A DNA stretch of 64,000 nucleotides from Rhynchopus sp. YZ270_cl-10 (Eukaryota > Euglenozoa > Diplonemea > Diplonemida > Diplonemidae), in assembly GCA_964035575.1 (NCBI GenBank), contig OZ037930.1, positions 558,001 to 622,000 of the forward strand, read 5' to 3'. Under the pieces are notes generated by a model. The model was not told the origin of the DNA. It searched no databases and saw only the letters and a list, made by a program, of their open reading frames with translations. The position numbers and the translations under genes are program-made. Below are positions 1-9,712 of the stretch, in pieces. Numbering within the stretch: the first letter of the stretch is position 1; each line of letters starts with the position of its first letter.

Positions 1-300
1 AGATTAAAACACCCGATTTTTGCGTTTTTTTGCATTTTTTCGCCCAGTATTGAGGACATGTGGGGGTGAGGACCACCGAGGGCAATTTTGTGAATTTTTT
101 TGGGGTCAAAAATTGACTTGTCTTTCGTAAATCCCACGAAAAATCGTGGTGCGCAAAATCGCGTTTTAGACCCCCATAGATGCTCAAAAGTGTCAAATTT
201 TGCTTTTAACGGCCTCAAATCGTCGAAATTCGCCCTAAAAGGGGGCAAAAAAAAAAATTCGAGAGTCCCTTTCCCTGGGAGGCAATAGCCACCGGCAAAA
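1..300. repeat. Dispersed repeat, inverted relative to 36190-36665
   Basis: About 300 bp of T-rich sequence matches the reverse complement of 36190-36665 in two blocks. Positions 1-33 (cacccgatttttgcg core) match near 36640-36660, and 110-290 (gacttgtctttcgtaa, gcttttaacggcctcaaatcg cores) match 36190-36335. It runs off the window start, so its true end is unknown. No protein signal is seen. Confidence 0.7.
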
Positions 301-301
301 A

Positions 302-489
302 CACCTGTCATATGACAGGTGGTACCTGTCATTTTGACAGGTACCACCTGTCATTTGACAGGTGCACCTGTCAAAATGACAGGTGCACCTGTCATTTTAC
401 AGGTACCACCTGTCATATTACTAGTAATATTCAATTATCACCTGTCATATTTTTAACTAGTAACACCACCTGTCATATCACCTGTCATG
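302..489. repeat. Cluster of back-to-back TGACAGGT palindromes
   Basis: About 13 exact copies and one degenerate copy of the octamer ACCTGTCA/TGACAGGT in 188 bp. The first ten are arranged as adjacent inverted pairs (for example CACCTGTCATATGACAGGTG), separated by ATAT, TTT or AAA spacers. The last four are same-strand copies interleaved with ACTAGTAA motifs. It lies just beyond the 3' end of the channel gene, followed by a C-run at about 520-537. The octamer also occurs inside the TGGTG-ended elements near 39.5, 49.2 and 57.6 kb. Confidence 0.85.
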
Positions 490-540
490 GCCATAACTAG
501 TCCGTCGTGATATACCCCTACCCCCCCCCCCCCCCCCTCC

Positions 541-3500
541 TCAGGTTTCACTGTCATCAAAGGGGGTGATCATATCTCTGTTGCTTGGGGATTCCTCCAC
601 ACTGTCGGTGCCTTCGGTGTTCTTTTCACTTACATCGTTGTCGTCATCTACGTTGCCGAAGGCGAATGTCGTTGGCTCCTGCTTTGCACCCCCTGCCCCG
701 TTATCAGGGTTGAACACCGAGAGCAGCTTCAACCTCCTCCCCTGGAAGGGCTTGAACTCTCTTTCGTCGTCATCACTGTTTACCGTAGCCCGCCTTCCCC
801 GCTGTCTTCCTGTTATTCCAGGCGCGTTTTGAGATCCATCGCGGGACATAGAGGCGTCTCTAGGACACAAATCCTCTTGACTATCTAACGAAGATTTTTG
901 TTGATGCATCTCAAGCCATTTTCCGACTCCGTCATCTTGTGAAGGGCGGATTAGGGGGTTGGGAGCTCGGTCGGGGAAGACGAGATGGGGGTTGGAAGGG
1001 GCGTGGCGAGGGGAGGAGGTTGCGATGTGGCGGACCTTCTGTTCCTCCTCTTGAATAAGCTTTTGGATGCGGAACCGGGCAGCATCTCTGATAGAATTTA
1101 ACGCATTTGGGAAGAGCTCTGCTACCTCTTCGAAATCCTGCTTCTCAAGACGAAGCACATTGCAAAACCTCGAGGCCTGAATCGTTGCAGTCCTCCTCAC
1201 ATTATGCAGCAACGCAATCTCCCCAAAAAAATTCCCGGACTTCAACACCAACAACGTCACCCCTTCTTCATCCACCAACTCAAACTCTCCGTGAGTAATA
1301 AAGTACATAGTAGAGCCAGGAGTTCCCTTTACCGTCACAACCTGCCCTGGAGAGACCACTTCTGAACGGAGTTTGAGAGACAATGCGTACACAAATTCAC
1401 CATCATCGGAAACATCTTGAAAAATCGGAACCTTAGCAATAACGTTGTTACAGGTTACCACTTGAGTGAGAATTTGAAGATCTTCTGGTAAATCGTCGAG
1501 CATTGTATCACCATAAGCCAATCCTGAGGTAGCAACGTGTTTGTAATAATTCAAGCACATTGTCCGGAATTCGGTGGGAACCTTGCTGTATTGGAGAAAG
1601 GCGTTTGCTGTGTCCAGCTGTTCTTTGAGTTTTGATTCTTGAGAAGGGGTTTGCAATGCATTTGAGATGGTGGCAAGGAAGTATGCGTAGGCAGCGACTC
1701 CCGTTAACACCATTAAAATTGCGTTTAGGTGCTGCAGATCGCTGATAGGCATTGGCGTACCTCTGGAGAGACCGCTCATCGTTTTGATCGAATAATCATA
1801 GGCCTGCAGGTATTGATCCGAAATCGGCGCTTCAGAGTAGCCAGAATAATTGGAAAGAATCGTAGAGGTTACCAAATCACCTTCGGAGACTGCGACCAAT
1901 TTGAAAAGACAGGAGAGAATGTGGGCTTGCATTAAGAAGAAGAGCAGGGCCTTGGAAATGCGGGCCAACATAGGGTCCAACACCTTAGCAAGAGAGGTGG
2001 CAAAGAGGTAATTTAGATGGACGAAAACGGCGAGTTTGTTGATACGATAGATTGGGGAGCGGTCGATGCGGTTTTCGATAGCGCAGCCTAAGGCATCAAG
2101 AGGGAACAAAACGATGAAGTCGATGACGAAGTCGATGGAGGTGATGTACGTAACAATAATCTTCTTTTTGTTGATAATGAGCTGCCCATGGTCTTCGATA
2201 GGGAGCAGCGCTCGCTCAAAGGTCCACATCGCGTATATCAAATCTGATAGTAAATACGTCAACACCATTCCCATATTCCTCCGCACCCCAAAGCATACTT
2301 CAACCGAAACCGCCCACCAAGTAATAAAGCAGTATAGCCATACAATCGGAATTTTGGTCTCAAGTTTTTGTCGTGCGACTCTGGCTCGATCAAATTGTTG
2401 TTGATCGGAGGATTTGAAATCTTTGCTTTGGTTGGGACCTCTTTGAAGCGCTTTGCGAGCTTGTTGAAGAAAATGTGGTTGGGCAGTGTCGGTGGAGAGG
2501 TTGTACTCACATTTAAAAATTTCGACAAAGTCTGCTGGGAAGACCCTTCCCTCTACCGCTTCCGCCATCATCGCGATGGCGTCTGCTTGCTCCGCAGGCA
2601 AAGACAACTGTGTTAGCAAATCCACAATCTGTTTGGAATTTAGCCCCTCATCTCCGCAGCTTATTGTATCTTCAAAGGCGTCGATGATGCGTTGGGCATT
2701 GAATTGCGAGGAAGGTTCGTTGTGTCCACGGCACATTGCGGTGACGTGCGGGCGGGAGTATATCTTTGTGAACATTCCTTCGCTTCGGAAGTCTTCAAAC
2801 ACAGCGCAAAAGGTTAAATAAGATGCAAAGCCTTCCTCCGCACAGAAGCTTATAAACTCTGCGAAGTCATGATCCAGCATCACCACCCCGCACAACTCTA
2901 ACAGACTCTCGATCTCATCCTCAGAGAGATATCCGGTCCCTGGGGACCCGGAGCTGCGGTCGACTATATCCCAGAGTTCACGAAGCTGCTCTTCATACGA
3001 AACGAAATTGTTCTGATCTACACCGTCATAGCAAAGATTGTCCCAGGTGGAGAAAAGCTCGGATGCCTCCTTCTGAACGCGTTTGAAGGGCACAACGGGG
3101 AACGTATCCTCGCTTGGGTCGTTTTCAATGAGAAAGGTGGGCTGTTGTATGTGAAGGGAGTCCTCGGAGCGGTCCATATCTTGTGTGATAGCGTTAGGGG
3201 AGGAAAGGGAGGCGTGTCGTTGGGAGACAAGGTGCCGCATCTCGCGGCTTGCGTTCATGGCATCGATTTTTGTTGCGGTGTCCATCTTGGTGTCGGGTTT
3301 TGGGGGGACTGTTTCGGCGCGGGTGTCGATTTGGACCTTAAGTTTTATGCGTTTAGTGTGTTTCTTCGCAATGGTAATGGCAGATAACATAGCGCGGAGT
3401 GCGCTAGGTCGCTTTTCGGTCCGGTTTTCTCCAATCTCCACCACCTCATCCCCAACAGACGGAGAGGGTGTGCTTGAAGGGGAGGTGGAATTGCTTTTTC

Positions 3501-5472
3501 GTTCTTCTTCATCGTTTTCTTCTTCTTTCACATCGCTGTTTTCATTGTGCAGTCGAGCTTCGTTGAGAAGTGTTTTGCGAGCGTCTCGTACATTTTGCGG
3601 CAATGCATCATTAGTGCTAGCTTCGGTGGTGACCGGGCTGGTGAGTTGCACGGAGACCCGAAGCGGGGTTGGTCCCAAACAGCTGGTTCGTGTCGTGCTT
3701 TCTTCTCTTCCCCGCGGGGTGTGAGACGAGGAACAGGCATACCCGGTGCTGATCGATTCTAGGTCCCCCCTTTGTCCACATGAATGCTGTTGAATGTCAA
3801 GAGAATTACTGCCACATTCCGAGCGGTAGAACTCTGACACCGCATACGGGGGCGAATGGGTAGAGTAACGCAGGAAGTCTTCCCCCGCTGCCAATGCCCC
3901 CTGGTCCTCATTAGGATCTTCTACTTCGGGTGCGTAGTCCGACACCGACACTATGGAGTGTTTCAGCAATGCGTGGGTTGCGTTTGAAAGGCGGGAGGCT
4001 GCGTAGCCGGAGCGTGCGGTGGTATTGCTTTTACGAGGTCGAGATGGGGAAACGTCGCCTGAGGGGGCACATGAGACAACTGAGACACCAGAAGCGCGGA
4101 CTCGAACGGATGGAAGAGAATTTCGAAAGACGTTCCCCGCGCTATGCACCGAAGCCGCATCGAGGTTCTGTAGTATAGTATTCACCTCTGCCAAATGGGA
4201 TTCAAGCCTGAAGCTGCACTGTGTGGACAACGGTGCGTTTCGTCGCGAATCGGTGCAGTGTGATGACGATCCGGACCTCTTACTGCTGGCCATCCCAGGG
4301 CAAGCCAAGGAGCTCTTCTTTGAAGCGCCCCCGATGGCTCCCATGCCTAGAGTTACTGCGGACTGTCTTTTGAATATGAATCGTACGTCACTTCGTTGTT
4401 TCAGATCTGCTACGCGGAAGAGAAACCACAACACAGCAAGCTGGCAGAGCAGCGAGCTCAACGCAGTGCCGCACAGTCTTGCAGCGCTCGCCGTATTCGC
4501 CCTGCCGTTCCCCCCAGCTGTTGCCACCTCTGTTGCAAACACAGCAATCAACACTACCACCGCTAGCCCCGCACTGCACCCAGCAAAAAACACCCCTTTC
4601 CGTTCCACCCCATACGCAACGTACACTGCGAGAAATGAAAACATCGTTTCTCGCACCGCCGCCTCCACCGATGACCCACCTTCCAACTCCATATTCGCTA
4701 CCAACGCCACCACCGGGGCAAGATGCATGAGAACGATATTCAACACAAAAAAGGCGTCATACTCCCCGGTAGCTATTCTCATTGCAACGCATATGGTCAG
4801 CGCAGCGGTAGCGATCCCTGCAAAGACGCACGCAGTAAGGCAAAACTGCAGCACCGCCACATTCACGACACCATACAACACCATGACAACACAGATATGC
4901 ATCTGCACAGTAGCCTTCAAAAACCACTCAAGATTTTCTTCATACACACCAACAAACACCCAATCCAACGGCCCCACTGTAAACGGCGGGGATACCATCG
5001 CTTTTTCAGAAGACTCTCGTATGAGTTTGAGGGTATGCGGTGAATCGCCTCCACCTTCAGCCAGCTCAACCTCCCCTGGAACCGGATGTCCCGACAGCGA
5101 GCTTCGAATGTGCTCTATACTGAGTGCGCGAGAACGTTGCTGCAGGGTGCGCCCTCGGGGGCCATTTTTGACCTGCCCTGGAAAGAACGGTTTATCCTGT
5201 TGTACTGAAGGCTCGTCAACAGCCGAGGTATTCACGGAAGCGTGGAGAGAGGAGCGTGGGCTGGTGTCGTTGACGTTGTGTGCCAAGAGTGGGTTTGAAA
5301 AGGGGTCGGTTGTGTGTGCAGTGTGTTGCGAAGGGTGGGAAGCCCCCTCGGAGTCGATTCGGTCCGAATGTCGGTCCCAAACCCTGTCCGACGACACCCG
5401 ATCGGTGCTGCACGGCCCAGAGGAGGTGCCACTCCCATCGTCACTCAAATGCTGCTGTTTCATTGTGTGCAT
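541..5472 (-). CDS. Cyclic-nucleotide-gated cation channel with EF-hand-like linker (1,643 aa)
   Basis: A membrane channel expected to open on binding cAMP or cGMP in its cytoplasmic tail. Residues 1-165 are Ser/Thr-rich and probably disordered. About 180-370 hold roughly five hydrophobic segments forming an extra N-terminal membrane domain. A long disordered linker follows, then an EF-hand-like helix-loop-helix near 840-855 (DRSSGSPGTGYLSEDEIESL). About 1040-1290 form the six-helix channel core. The pore near 1237 reads TMSGLSRGTPMP, which aligns by position with the CNG-type TIGETPPP and lacks the GYG of potassium channels. A cyclic-nucleotide-binding domain follows at about 1345-1470, with the phosphate cassette FGEIALLHNVRRTATI. 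The tail is acidic. A second Met three codons in is an equally good start. The family is certain; the roles of the N-terminal membrane domain and the filter change are inference. Confidence 0.9.
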   Translation of the reverse strand: MHTMKQQHLSDDGSGTSSGPCSTDRVSSDRVWDRHSDRIDSEGASHPSQHTAHTTDPFSNPLLAHNVNDTSPRSSLHASVNTSAVDEPSVQQDKPFFPGQVKNGPRGRTLQQRSRALSIEHIRSSLSGHPVPGEVELAEGGGDSPHTLKLIRESSEKAMVSPPFTVGPLDWVFVGVYEENLEWFLKATVQMHICVVMVLYGVVNVAVLQFCLTACVFAGIATAALTICVAMRIATGEYDAFFVLNIVLMHLAPVVALVANMELEGGSSVEAAVRETMFSFLAVYVAYGVERKGVFFAGCSAGLAVVVLIAVFATEVATAGGNGRANTASAARLCGTALSSLLCQLAVLWFLFRVADLKQRSDVRFIFKRQSAVTLGMGAIGGASKKSSLACPGMASSKRSGSSSHCTDSRRNAPLSTQCSFRLESHLAEVNTILQNLDAASVHSAGNVFRNSLPSVRVRASGVSVVSCAPSGDVSPSRPRKSNTTARSGYAASRLSNATHALLKHSIVSVSDYAPEVEDPNEDQGALAAGEDFLRYSTHSPPYAVSEFYRSECGSNSLDIQQHSCGQRGDLESISTGYACSSSHTPRGREESTTRTSCLGPTPLRVSVQLTSPVTTEASTNDALPQNVRDARKTLLNEARLHNENSDVKEEENDEEERKSNSTSPSSTPSPSVGDEVVEIGENRTEKRPSALRAMLSAITIAKKHTKRIKLKVQIDTRAETVPPKPDTKMDTATKIDAMNASREMRHLVSQRHASLSSPNAITQDMDRSEDSLHIQQPTFLIENDPSEDTFPVVPFKRVQKEASELFSTWDNLCYDGVDQNNFVSYEEQLRELWDIVDRSSGSPGTGYLSEDEIESLLELCGVVMLDHDFAEFISFCAEEGFASYLTFCAVFEDFRSEGMFTKIYSRPHVTAMCRGHNEPSSQFNAQRIIDAFEDTISCGDEGLNSKQIVDLLTQLSLPAEQADAIAMMAEAVEGRVFPADFVEIFKCEYNLSTDTAQPHFLQQARKALQRGPNQSKDFKSSDQQQFDRARVARQKLETKIPIVWLYCFITWWAVSVEVCFGVRRNMGMVLTYLLSDLIYAMWTFERALLPIEDHGQLIINKKKIIVTYITSIDFVIDFIVLFPLDALGCAIENRIDRSPIYRINKLAVFVHLNYLFATSLAKVLDPMLARISKALLFFLMQAHILSCLFKLVAVSEGDLVTSTILSNYSGYSEAPISDQYLQAYDYSIKTMSGLSRGTPMPISDLQHLNAILMVLTGVAAYAYFLATISNALQTPSQESKLKEQLDTANAFLQYSKVPTEFRTMCLNYYKHVATSGLAYGDTMLDDLPEDLQILTQVVTCNNVIAKVPIFQDVSDDGEFVYALSLKLRSEVVSPGQVVTVKGTPGSTMYFITHGEFELVDEEGVTLLVLKSGNFFGEIALLHNVRRTATIQASRFCNVLRLEKQDFEEVAELFPNALNSIRDAARFRIQKLIQEEEQKVRHIATSSPRHAPSNPHLVFPDRAPNPLIRPSQDDGVGKWLEMHQQKSSLDSQEDLCPRDASMSRDGSQNAPGITGRQRGRRATVNSDDDEREFKPFQGRRLKLLSVFNPDNGAGGAKQEPTTFAFGNVDDDNDVSEKNTEGTDSVEESPSNRDMITPFDDSET

Positions 5473-5856
5473 AGCTCAGCCCCCTCGTCAGGACACCGCA
5501 TGGTTGGAGAGGTGGGGTTTTTTGATAAATAAATATTTTTTTTTTGAATAGATAAAATCAATAAATAACTTTTTAAAACAAAAGTGAATGGTTGAAGAGG
5601 GGGAGAAGGAAAAAAAACAAAACAAAGATGAAGTGAAGACCCTCAGAAGGCTTAGTCGAAATGATGGGTTAAAAAACAAAGGTTGAGCGAGGATGAGACC
5701 CAATGGAGGGGGGTGTGTTGCTGGAGGGGGTGTGGGAGATGATGCAGAGGTTGTGGAGAAGGAGAGAGCTTCTCTTAGGGAGGTCTAAGGAAAGGATCCG
5801 AAGTAGTCCTGGTATGGTGGTGGTTGAATGAAATACAGTGAGGTCAAAATAATATA
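5473..5856. other. Intergenic, upstream of channel gene
   Basis: A/T-rich at 5518-5590, then purine-rich. It presumably holds the channel promoter because the gene reads leftward. No recognisable promoter element, RNA or second gene is seen. Confidence 0.5.
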
Positions 5857-6221
5857 CAGTAAGACAACAAACATCGGAGGGGTAAAAACCCTCCTTAGAG
5901 TTTTGAAATCCCAAAATCCACCTTAGTTTTTACCCCTCCGGTGTTTCTACCCCACCTATGTTCCTACCCCACCGGTGTTTATACCAGTGGACATGATACT
6001 TTGGGGCAACATGGAAAATATGGGGAAATGAGGTGAGATATTGGGGAAAAGGGTGGGGCTTGCCATCAAAATTCTCATGTCCACGGGTAAAAACACCGGT
6101 GGGGTGAGGGGTAAAAACCCTCCTTAGAATTTTGAAATTCCAAAATCCACCTTAGTTTTTACCCCCCCGATGTTTTTACCCCACCTATATTTTTACCCCA
6201 CCGGTGTTTGTTGTCTTACTG
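5857..6221. mobile_element. Miniature Tc1/mariner-like element, TA duplication
   Basis: 365 bp bounded by inverted ends CAGTAAGACAACAAACA and its complement, flanked on both sides by TA (5855-5856, 6222-6223). TA target and CAGT start are typical of Tc1/mariner. Inside, a block of about 105 bp (gggtaaaaaccctccttaga core) occurs as direct copies near 5879-5985 and 6109-6208. A smaller inverted pair (GTGGACATGA / TCATGTCCAC) lies between them. No coding capacity, so non-autonomous. Confidence 0.8.
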
Positions 6222-6424
6222 TAAAAAAAAGCTAGGAGAGTAGGGTGGGGTGCTGTCTTTTTACGTATGGGGGGGAGTGAGATTGGGGAAATGTAAAATT
6301 AACGAATGTGGAATTGTGCATCGGTGGTTGTGTTTGTGTTCTGAATTCCCCGTCCAACCTTACCTGAGTAAGTGGCAAAAAAGTAATAAAATAACCTCGG
6401 GTTCAAATCTCTTTCAAGATTCTG

Positions 6425-6502
6425 ATCGATCCCTCTGCCGAAGCGACTCTTCACAGAACACTCTGTGTGTCATGCACACTACCACGATGCATCGCAACAT
6501 CC
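6425..6502. repeat. 3' flank shared by LRR genes A and B
   Basis: This stretch beyond the stop of gene A (core ctctgccgaagcgactcttc, then gatgcatcgcaacatcctta) recurs almost unchanged at 9998-10067 beyond the stop of gene B. The duplication therefore included the 3' flank. Genes C and D have a different 3' flank. Confidence 0.8.
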
Positions 6503-8086
6503 TTATGTACCTTTGTTTTTGTCCCGAATAGCTCTCAATGCTGGAAAGTCGTATGTTTCTAAAGAAGTGCAACCTTCAAGAAATCTGCTACCAGTTCGTG
6601 TCACACTGCTCAATCCTGCAAAATCGATGGAGGTTAACGACGTGCAACTTGATAAGAAGTCGTCCCCAAGGCTTGTGACATTCCCCAATCCTATAAAGTC
6701 GATTGACGTCAACGCCGTGCAATGTGATAAGAAGTGGTCCCCAAGGATTGTGACGCTGCCCAAGCCTTCAAAGTCAATCGAGGTTAACGCCGTGCAATTT
6801 GACAAAAAGTCGTCCTCAAGGCTTGTAACACCACTCAATCCTGCAAAGTCGATAGAGGTTAACAACATGCAACTTGATAAGAAGTTGTTCCCAACGCATG
6901 TGACGCTGCTCAGTCCTGCAAAATCGATAGAGGTTAACGACATGCAATTTGATAAGAAGCAGTTCCCAAGGCTTGCGACACTGCTTAATCTTGCAAAGTC
7001 GATTGAAGTTAACGATGTGCAACTATATAAGAAGTGGTTCCCAAGGCTTGTGACATTGCTCAAACCTGTGGCACTGCTGAATCCTGTAAAGTCGATGGAG
7101 GTTAAAGCCTTGCAATTTGATAAGAAGTCGTTCTCAAGGCGTGTGACACTCCTCAATCCTCCTAAGTCGATTGAAGTTAACGCCGTGCAACCTGATAAGA
7201 AGTAGTTCCCAACGCTTGTGGCGCTGCCCAATCCTGCAAAGTTGATTGCAGTCAACGACGTGCAACGTGATAAGAAGTGGTTCCCAAGGCTTGTGACACT
7301 GCTCAATCCTGCAAAGTCAATCGAGGTTAACGCCGTGCAACTTGATAAGAACTCATTCCCAAGGCTTGTGACATTGCTCAAACCTGCAAAGTCGAATGAG
7401 ATTAACGACGCGCAACGTGATAAGAAGCCGTCCCCAAGCCTTGTGATACTGCTCAATCCTGCAAAATCAATTGAGGTTAATTTTGTGCAACCTGATAAGA
7501 AGCCGTTCCCAAGGATTGTGACACTCTCCAATCCTGAAAAGTCCAAAGTGCGCAATGACTTGCATTCGAACAGGAAGTGTTTACCTATTCTCGTGACGTT
7601 GCGCAACCCAGACAAGTTAACTGATTTCAATGATGAACACTTTGCTAAGAAGGCGTCACCAATCGCAGTAATAGCCAACGGGGCACTCAGATCAAAGCTA
7701 CGTATACTAGTGCTATGTACATTGGTTCTTGCCAGGAAATTGTTCGGAATCACAGTCACAACTTCTGCCTGCAGAAACAACTGCATTACCCTGGGGTCTG
7801 TTACGCACCAAAGCTTCTCTGGTGTGAGGTCTGTCTCACCCAATGCACGAAGAGCTGCAATGGCTTCTTGCTTGTAGTTTCTCGTCAACACGACTGTGTC
7901 GCCAGCACTCAGCGCTGTGATGTTGATGTCCTCTCCTTCGCCGTTCCCTCCGAAGTCCATGTCAAAGCTGTCCTCAGCAAACCCCACTGCAGTTGCCACC
8001 TTCCGCCGCAGGTCCTTCGCTGTGTCATCCACATCCACATCGACGACGTACGTATTACCATCAAATCCCTCGATGTTGAGTTCCAT
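6503..8086 (-). CDS. Ubiquitin-like/LRR protein, copy A (527 aa, intact)
   Basis: Residues 1-68 resemble a ubiquitin-like beta-grasp domain (starts MELNIEGFDG, ends near GDTVVL). About 69-125 form a helical linker (KQEAIAALRALGETDLTP). About 130-510 hold some 15-16 leucine-rich repeats of 23 residues, pattern LxSIDFxGLxxVTxLGxxFLxxC, typical of the TpLRR/BspA class. The end is LETYDFPALRAI plus a short basic tail. No signal peptide or membrane segment is visible, so an intracellular binding role is more likely than a surface one; this is inference. One repeat is extended by about 8 residues (FSSATGLSNVTS), as after unequal exchange. The MELN start is chosen because it is common to all four copies and upstream sequence diverges. 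Partner unknown. Confidence 0.85.
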   Translation of the reverse strand: MELNIEGFDGNTYVVDVDVDDTAKDLRRKVATAVGFAEDSFDMDFGGNGEGEDINITALSAGDTVVLTRNYKQEAIAALRALGETDLTPEKLWCVTDPRVMQLFLQAEVVTVIPNNFLARTNVHSTSIRSFDLSAPLAITAIGDAFLAKCSSLKSVNLSGLRNVTRIGKHFLFECKSLRTLDFSGLESVTILGNGFLSGCTKLTSIDFAGLSSITRLGDGFLSRCASLISFDFAGLSNVTSLGNEFLSSCTALTSIDFAGLSSVTSLGNHFLSRCTSLTAINFAGLGSATSVGNYFLSGCTALTSIDLGGLRSVTRLENDFLSNCKALTSIDFTGFSSATGLSNVTSLGNHFLYSCTSLTSIDFARLSSVASLGNCFLSNCMSLTSIDFAGLSSVTCVGNNFLSSCMLLTSIDFAGLSGVTSLEDDFLSNCTALTSIDFEGLGSVTILGDHFLSHCTALTSIDFIGLGNVTSLGDDFLSSCTSLTSIDFAGLSSVTRTGSRFLEGCTSLETYDFPALRAIRDKNKGT

Positions 8087-8200
8087 TTGTGTTTTGTGTG
8101 TTTTTCTGTTGTGCAGGTGGTTAAAGTCGAGAGGTTCTGGTCAGGCCTTTTGCTTGTGTTTCATGAAAATACCAAAACGCAACTGAGATGAAGACTAAGC
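8087..8200 (-). promoter_or_regulatory. 5' flank of LRR gene A (shortened form)
   Basis: About 110 bp matches the 5' flanks of copies B, C and D (ttgtgttttgtgtg next to the start, then gagaggttctg, tggtcaggccttttgc and gtgtttcatgaaaa). A lacks a segment of roughly 175 bp present in the other three between these blocks. It is the likely promoter/leader by position and conservation only. Confidence 0.55.
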
Positions 8201-8430
8201 AGTGTTGTGTTGGGTTGCAAAGCCAGCATGGGTGATGGAGATACACAGTGTTCCATTTCGTCGTGCAAGGGGTAAGCCAGGGACAATGCGCGAGTAACTA
8301 TTACTCGCGATGTGCGTGGAGTTCGTGCGATGTCTTTAGGGCAACCTTCGCCTGGGGAGTAAAGTATAACATCCGTTACTGCCAAGTGTGAGTAGCAAAA
8401 GAGGGGGTGGTGATTTTCTATTTTTTATTG

Positions 8431-8494
8431 GACAAATTGTTTGGAGTAGTGTAGTTGCCTCTGGTTGTGTTGCCACAGTTTGTGCAATCTCCAT
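8431..8494 (-). repeat. Micro-repeat family 2 (AATTGTTGG type)
   Basis: About 64 bp. On the minus strand it begins near GGAGATTGCAC, contains CAACTACACTACTCC and ends in a short A-rich run. Other clear copies: 43650-43694, 46182-46242, 48641-48700, 52471-52540 and 63351-63412. Confidence 0.75.
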
Positions 8495-8531
8495 TGTTTT
8501 TTTTTTCCCTCTCGATTTTGTGTTTTTGTTT

Positions 8532-8580
8532 TTGAAAACTTGGTTGTATTAGTGTGGACCCCCGAGGATGTGCTCCACTA
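8532..8580 (-). repeat. Micro-repeat family 1 (ACTTGGTTG type)
   Basis: About 49 bp. On the minus strand it starts TAGTGGAG, contains the core TACAACCAAGTTTTC and ends in an A-rich run. Further copies: 14711-14756, 40357-40407, 50136-50185, 50500-50548, 56901-56950 and 60217-60265. It lies about 37 bp from a family-2 copy. Confidence 0.8.
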
Positions 8581-8921
8581 CGTTTTCCATTTGAATTTGA
8601 CCACAGTGCTTTTATTGGCTGTGCATTAGTGTTGTCATTTTTCATGACTTTTCAGTTTCTCTATCCTCTGCGATATGAAGCGCAAACACGCCGTTTTCAA
8701 TTTGATTCGCAGACCGATACTGACTCACGAAGTTGCTGGTGTCAAAAACACCTTCCTCTGCGAGGCGGGCTACAACGTGAAAAAATCTCTCGCTCACTGT
8801 GCCTATGAGTTGTTCAATGGCGTCACATGGCTTTTATCATTGCTACATTGAGGGGTCCTCTCCTGTACTCCATAACTCAACAAATATACACACACACTGA
8901 TGAAGGGGGGCAATGATGCGA

Positions 8922-9712
8922 CCAGGGGTCCTAACGCTGTTCTCAAAAAAATTAAAAATGGTAACTTCAAGGTCACTTCTCGTTTTTTGGGGAGAGAAAA
9001 AAAAAACGTTCCCCCCTCAGAGGAACAACAAAAGTGAGGTTGAAAAGGTGCAAATTCCTCGGACATACACTGGACGTTGGTTATCGCCGTATCATAGGGA
9101 CAGAGTACTAGATACGATTTTTTTTTGTGAGGCAATTTCGTGTCGCAGTCTGATGCCACCGTTATGCTTCTTACCACGAACAACACAACACAGCCATGGG
9201 CAGATGTTTTGGCAGATGTTTAGTGGGTGTCGGCCTTCTTATCAGTAACCTCAGTACATTTATAAAAGAAACGGCGGTCATGTCACCCAAAGGTTCCTGG
9301 CGAAGCCACGGTACGCAACATTTCTAAAAAATGTTGACATAAAATGGCATTGTCGTTGGTAATTATCGTCAGTTTCCGTAAATTACTTACGTATTTTGCT
9401 AAAACGAAAGTTTCTGGCGAAGCCACGGTACGCAACATTTCAAAAAATTGCGCTTAAAATTGTGGCAACCTGCAGCCCTGCATACCCCTGATCTTGGCAA
9501 AAAAGAAAAAAATTCCCGGACCCTCCAACGTGCTCCCAGTGTATGTTAAGCATCCGAGGTCACTTCGCGACACCGGATTTCAAAAAATAAAAATAAAAAG
9601 GTCACTTTTTAGGGCACTTTTCGAAGGTCACTTCGAAGTGACCTTCGGATTTCAAAAAAATAAAAAAGGTCACTTCAGAAGTGGTAAAAGTTACCACTCT
9701 TAGGACCCCTGG
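8922..9712. mobile_element. 791-bp inverted-repeat element with 6-bp target duplication
   Basis: Inverted ends CCAGGGGTCCTAA are flanked immediately by ATGCGA on both sides (8916-8921 and 9713-9718). Subterminal GGTCACTTC motifs occur at both ends, some as palindromes (GGTCACTTCGAAGTGACC). It contains a copy of the 9239-9462 repeat. No transposase. A 6-bp duplication is uncommon among eukaryotic DNA transposons, so the superfamily is left open. Confidence 0.8.
9239..9462. repeat. Dispersed repeat with internal GCGAAGCCACGGTACG duplication
   Basis: About 225 bp, with related copies at 42973-43187 (full) and 37034-37119 (left half). The motif ggcgaagccacggtacgcaa occurs twice in each long copy, about 120 bp apart. 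All copies begin with a core like cctcagtacatttata. No ORF. All three lie inside other inverted-repeat elements. Confidence 0.8.

Noticed and set aside
4019-5551. Plus-strand open frame of 510 codons over the channel gene
   Set aside because: Antisense of the channel N-terminus; low-complexity, no domain.
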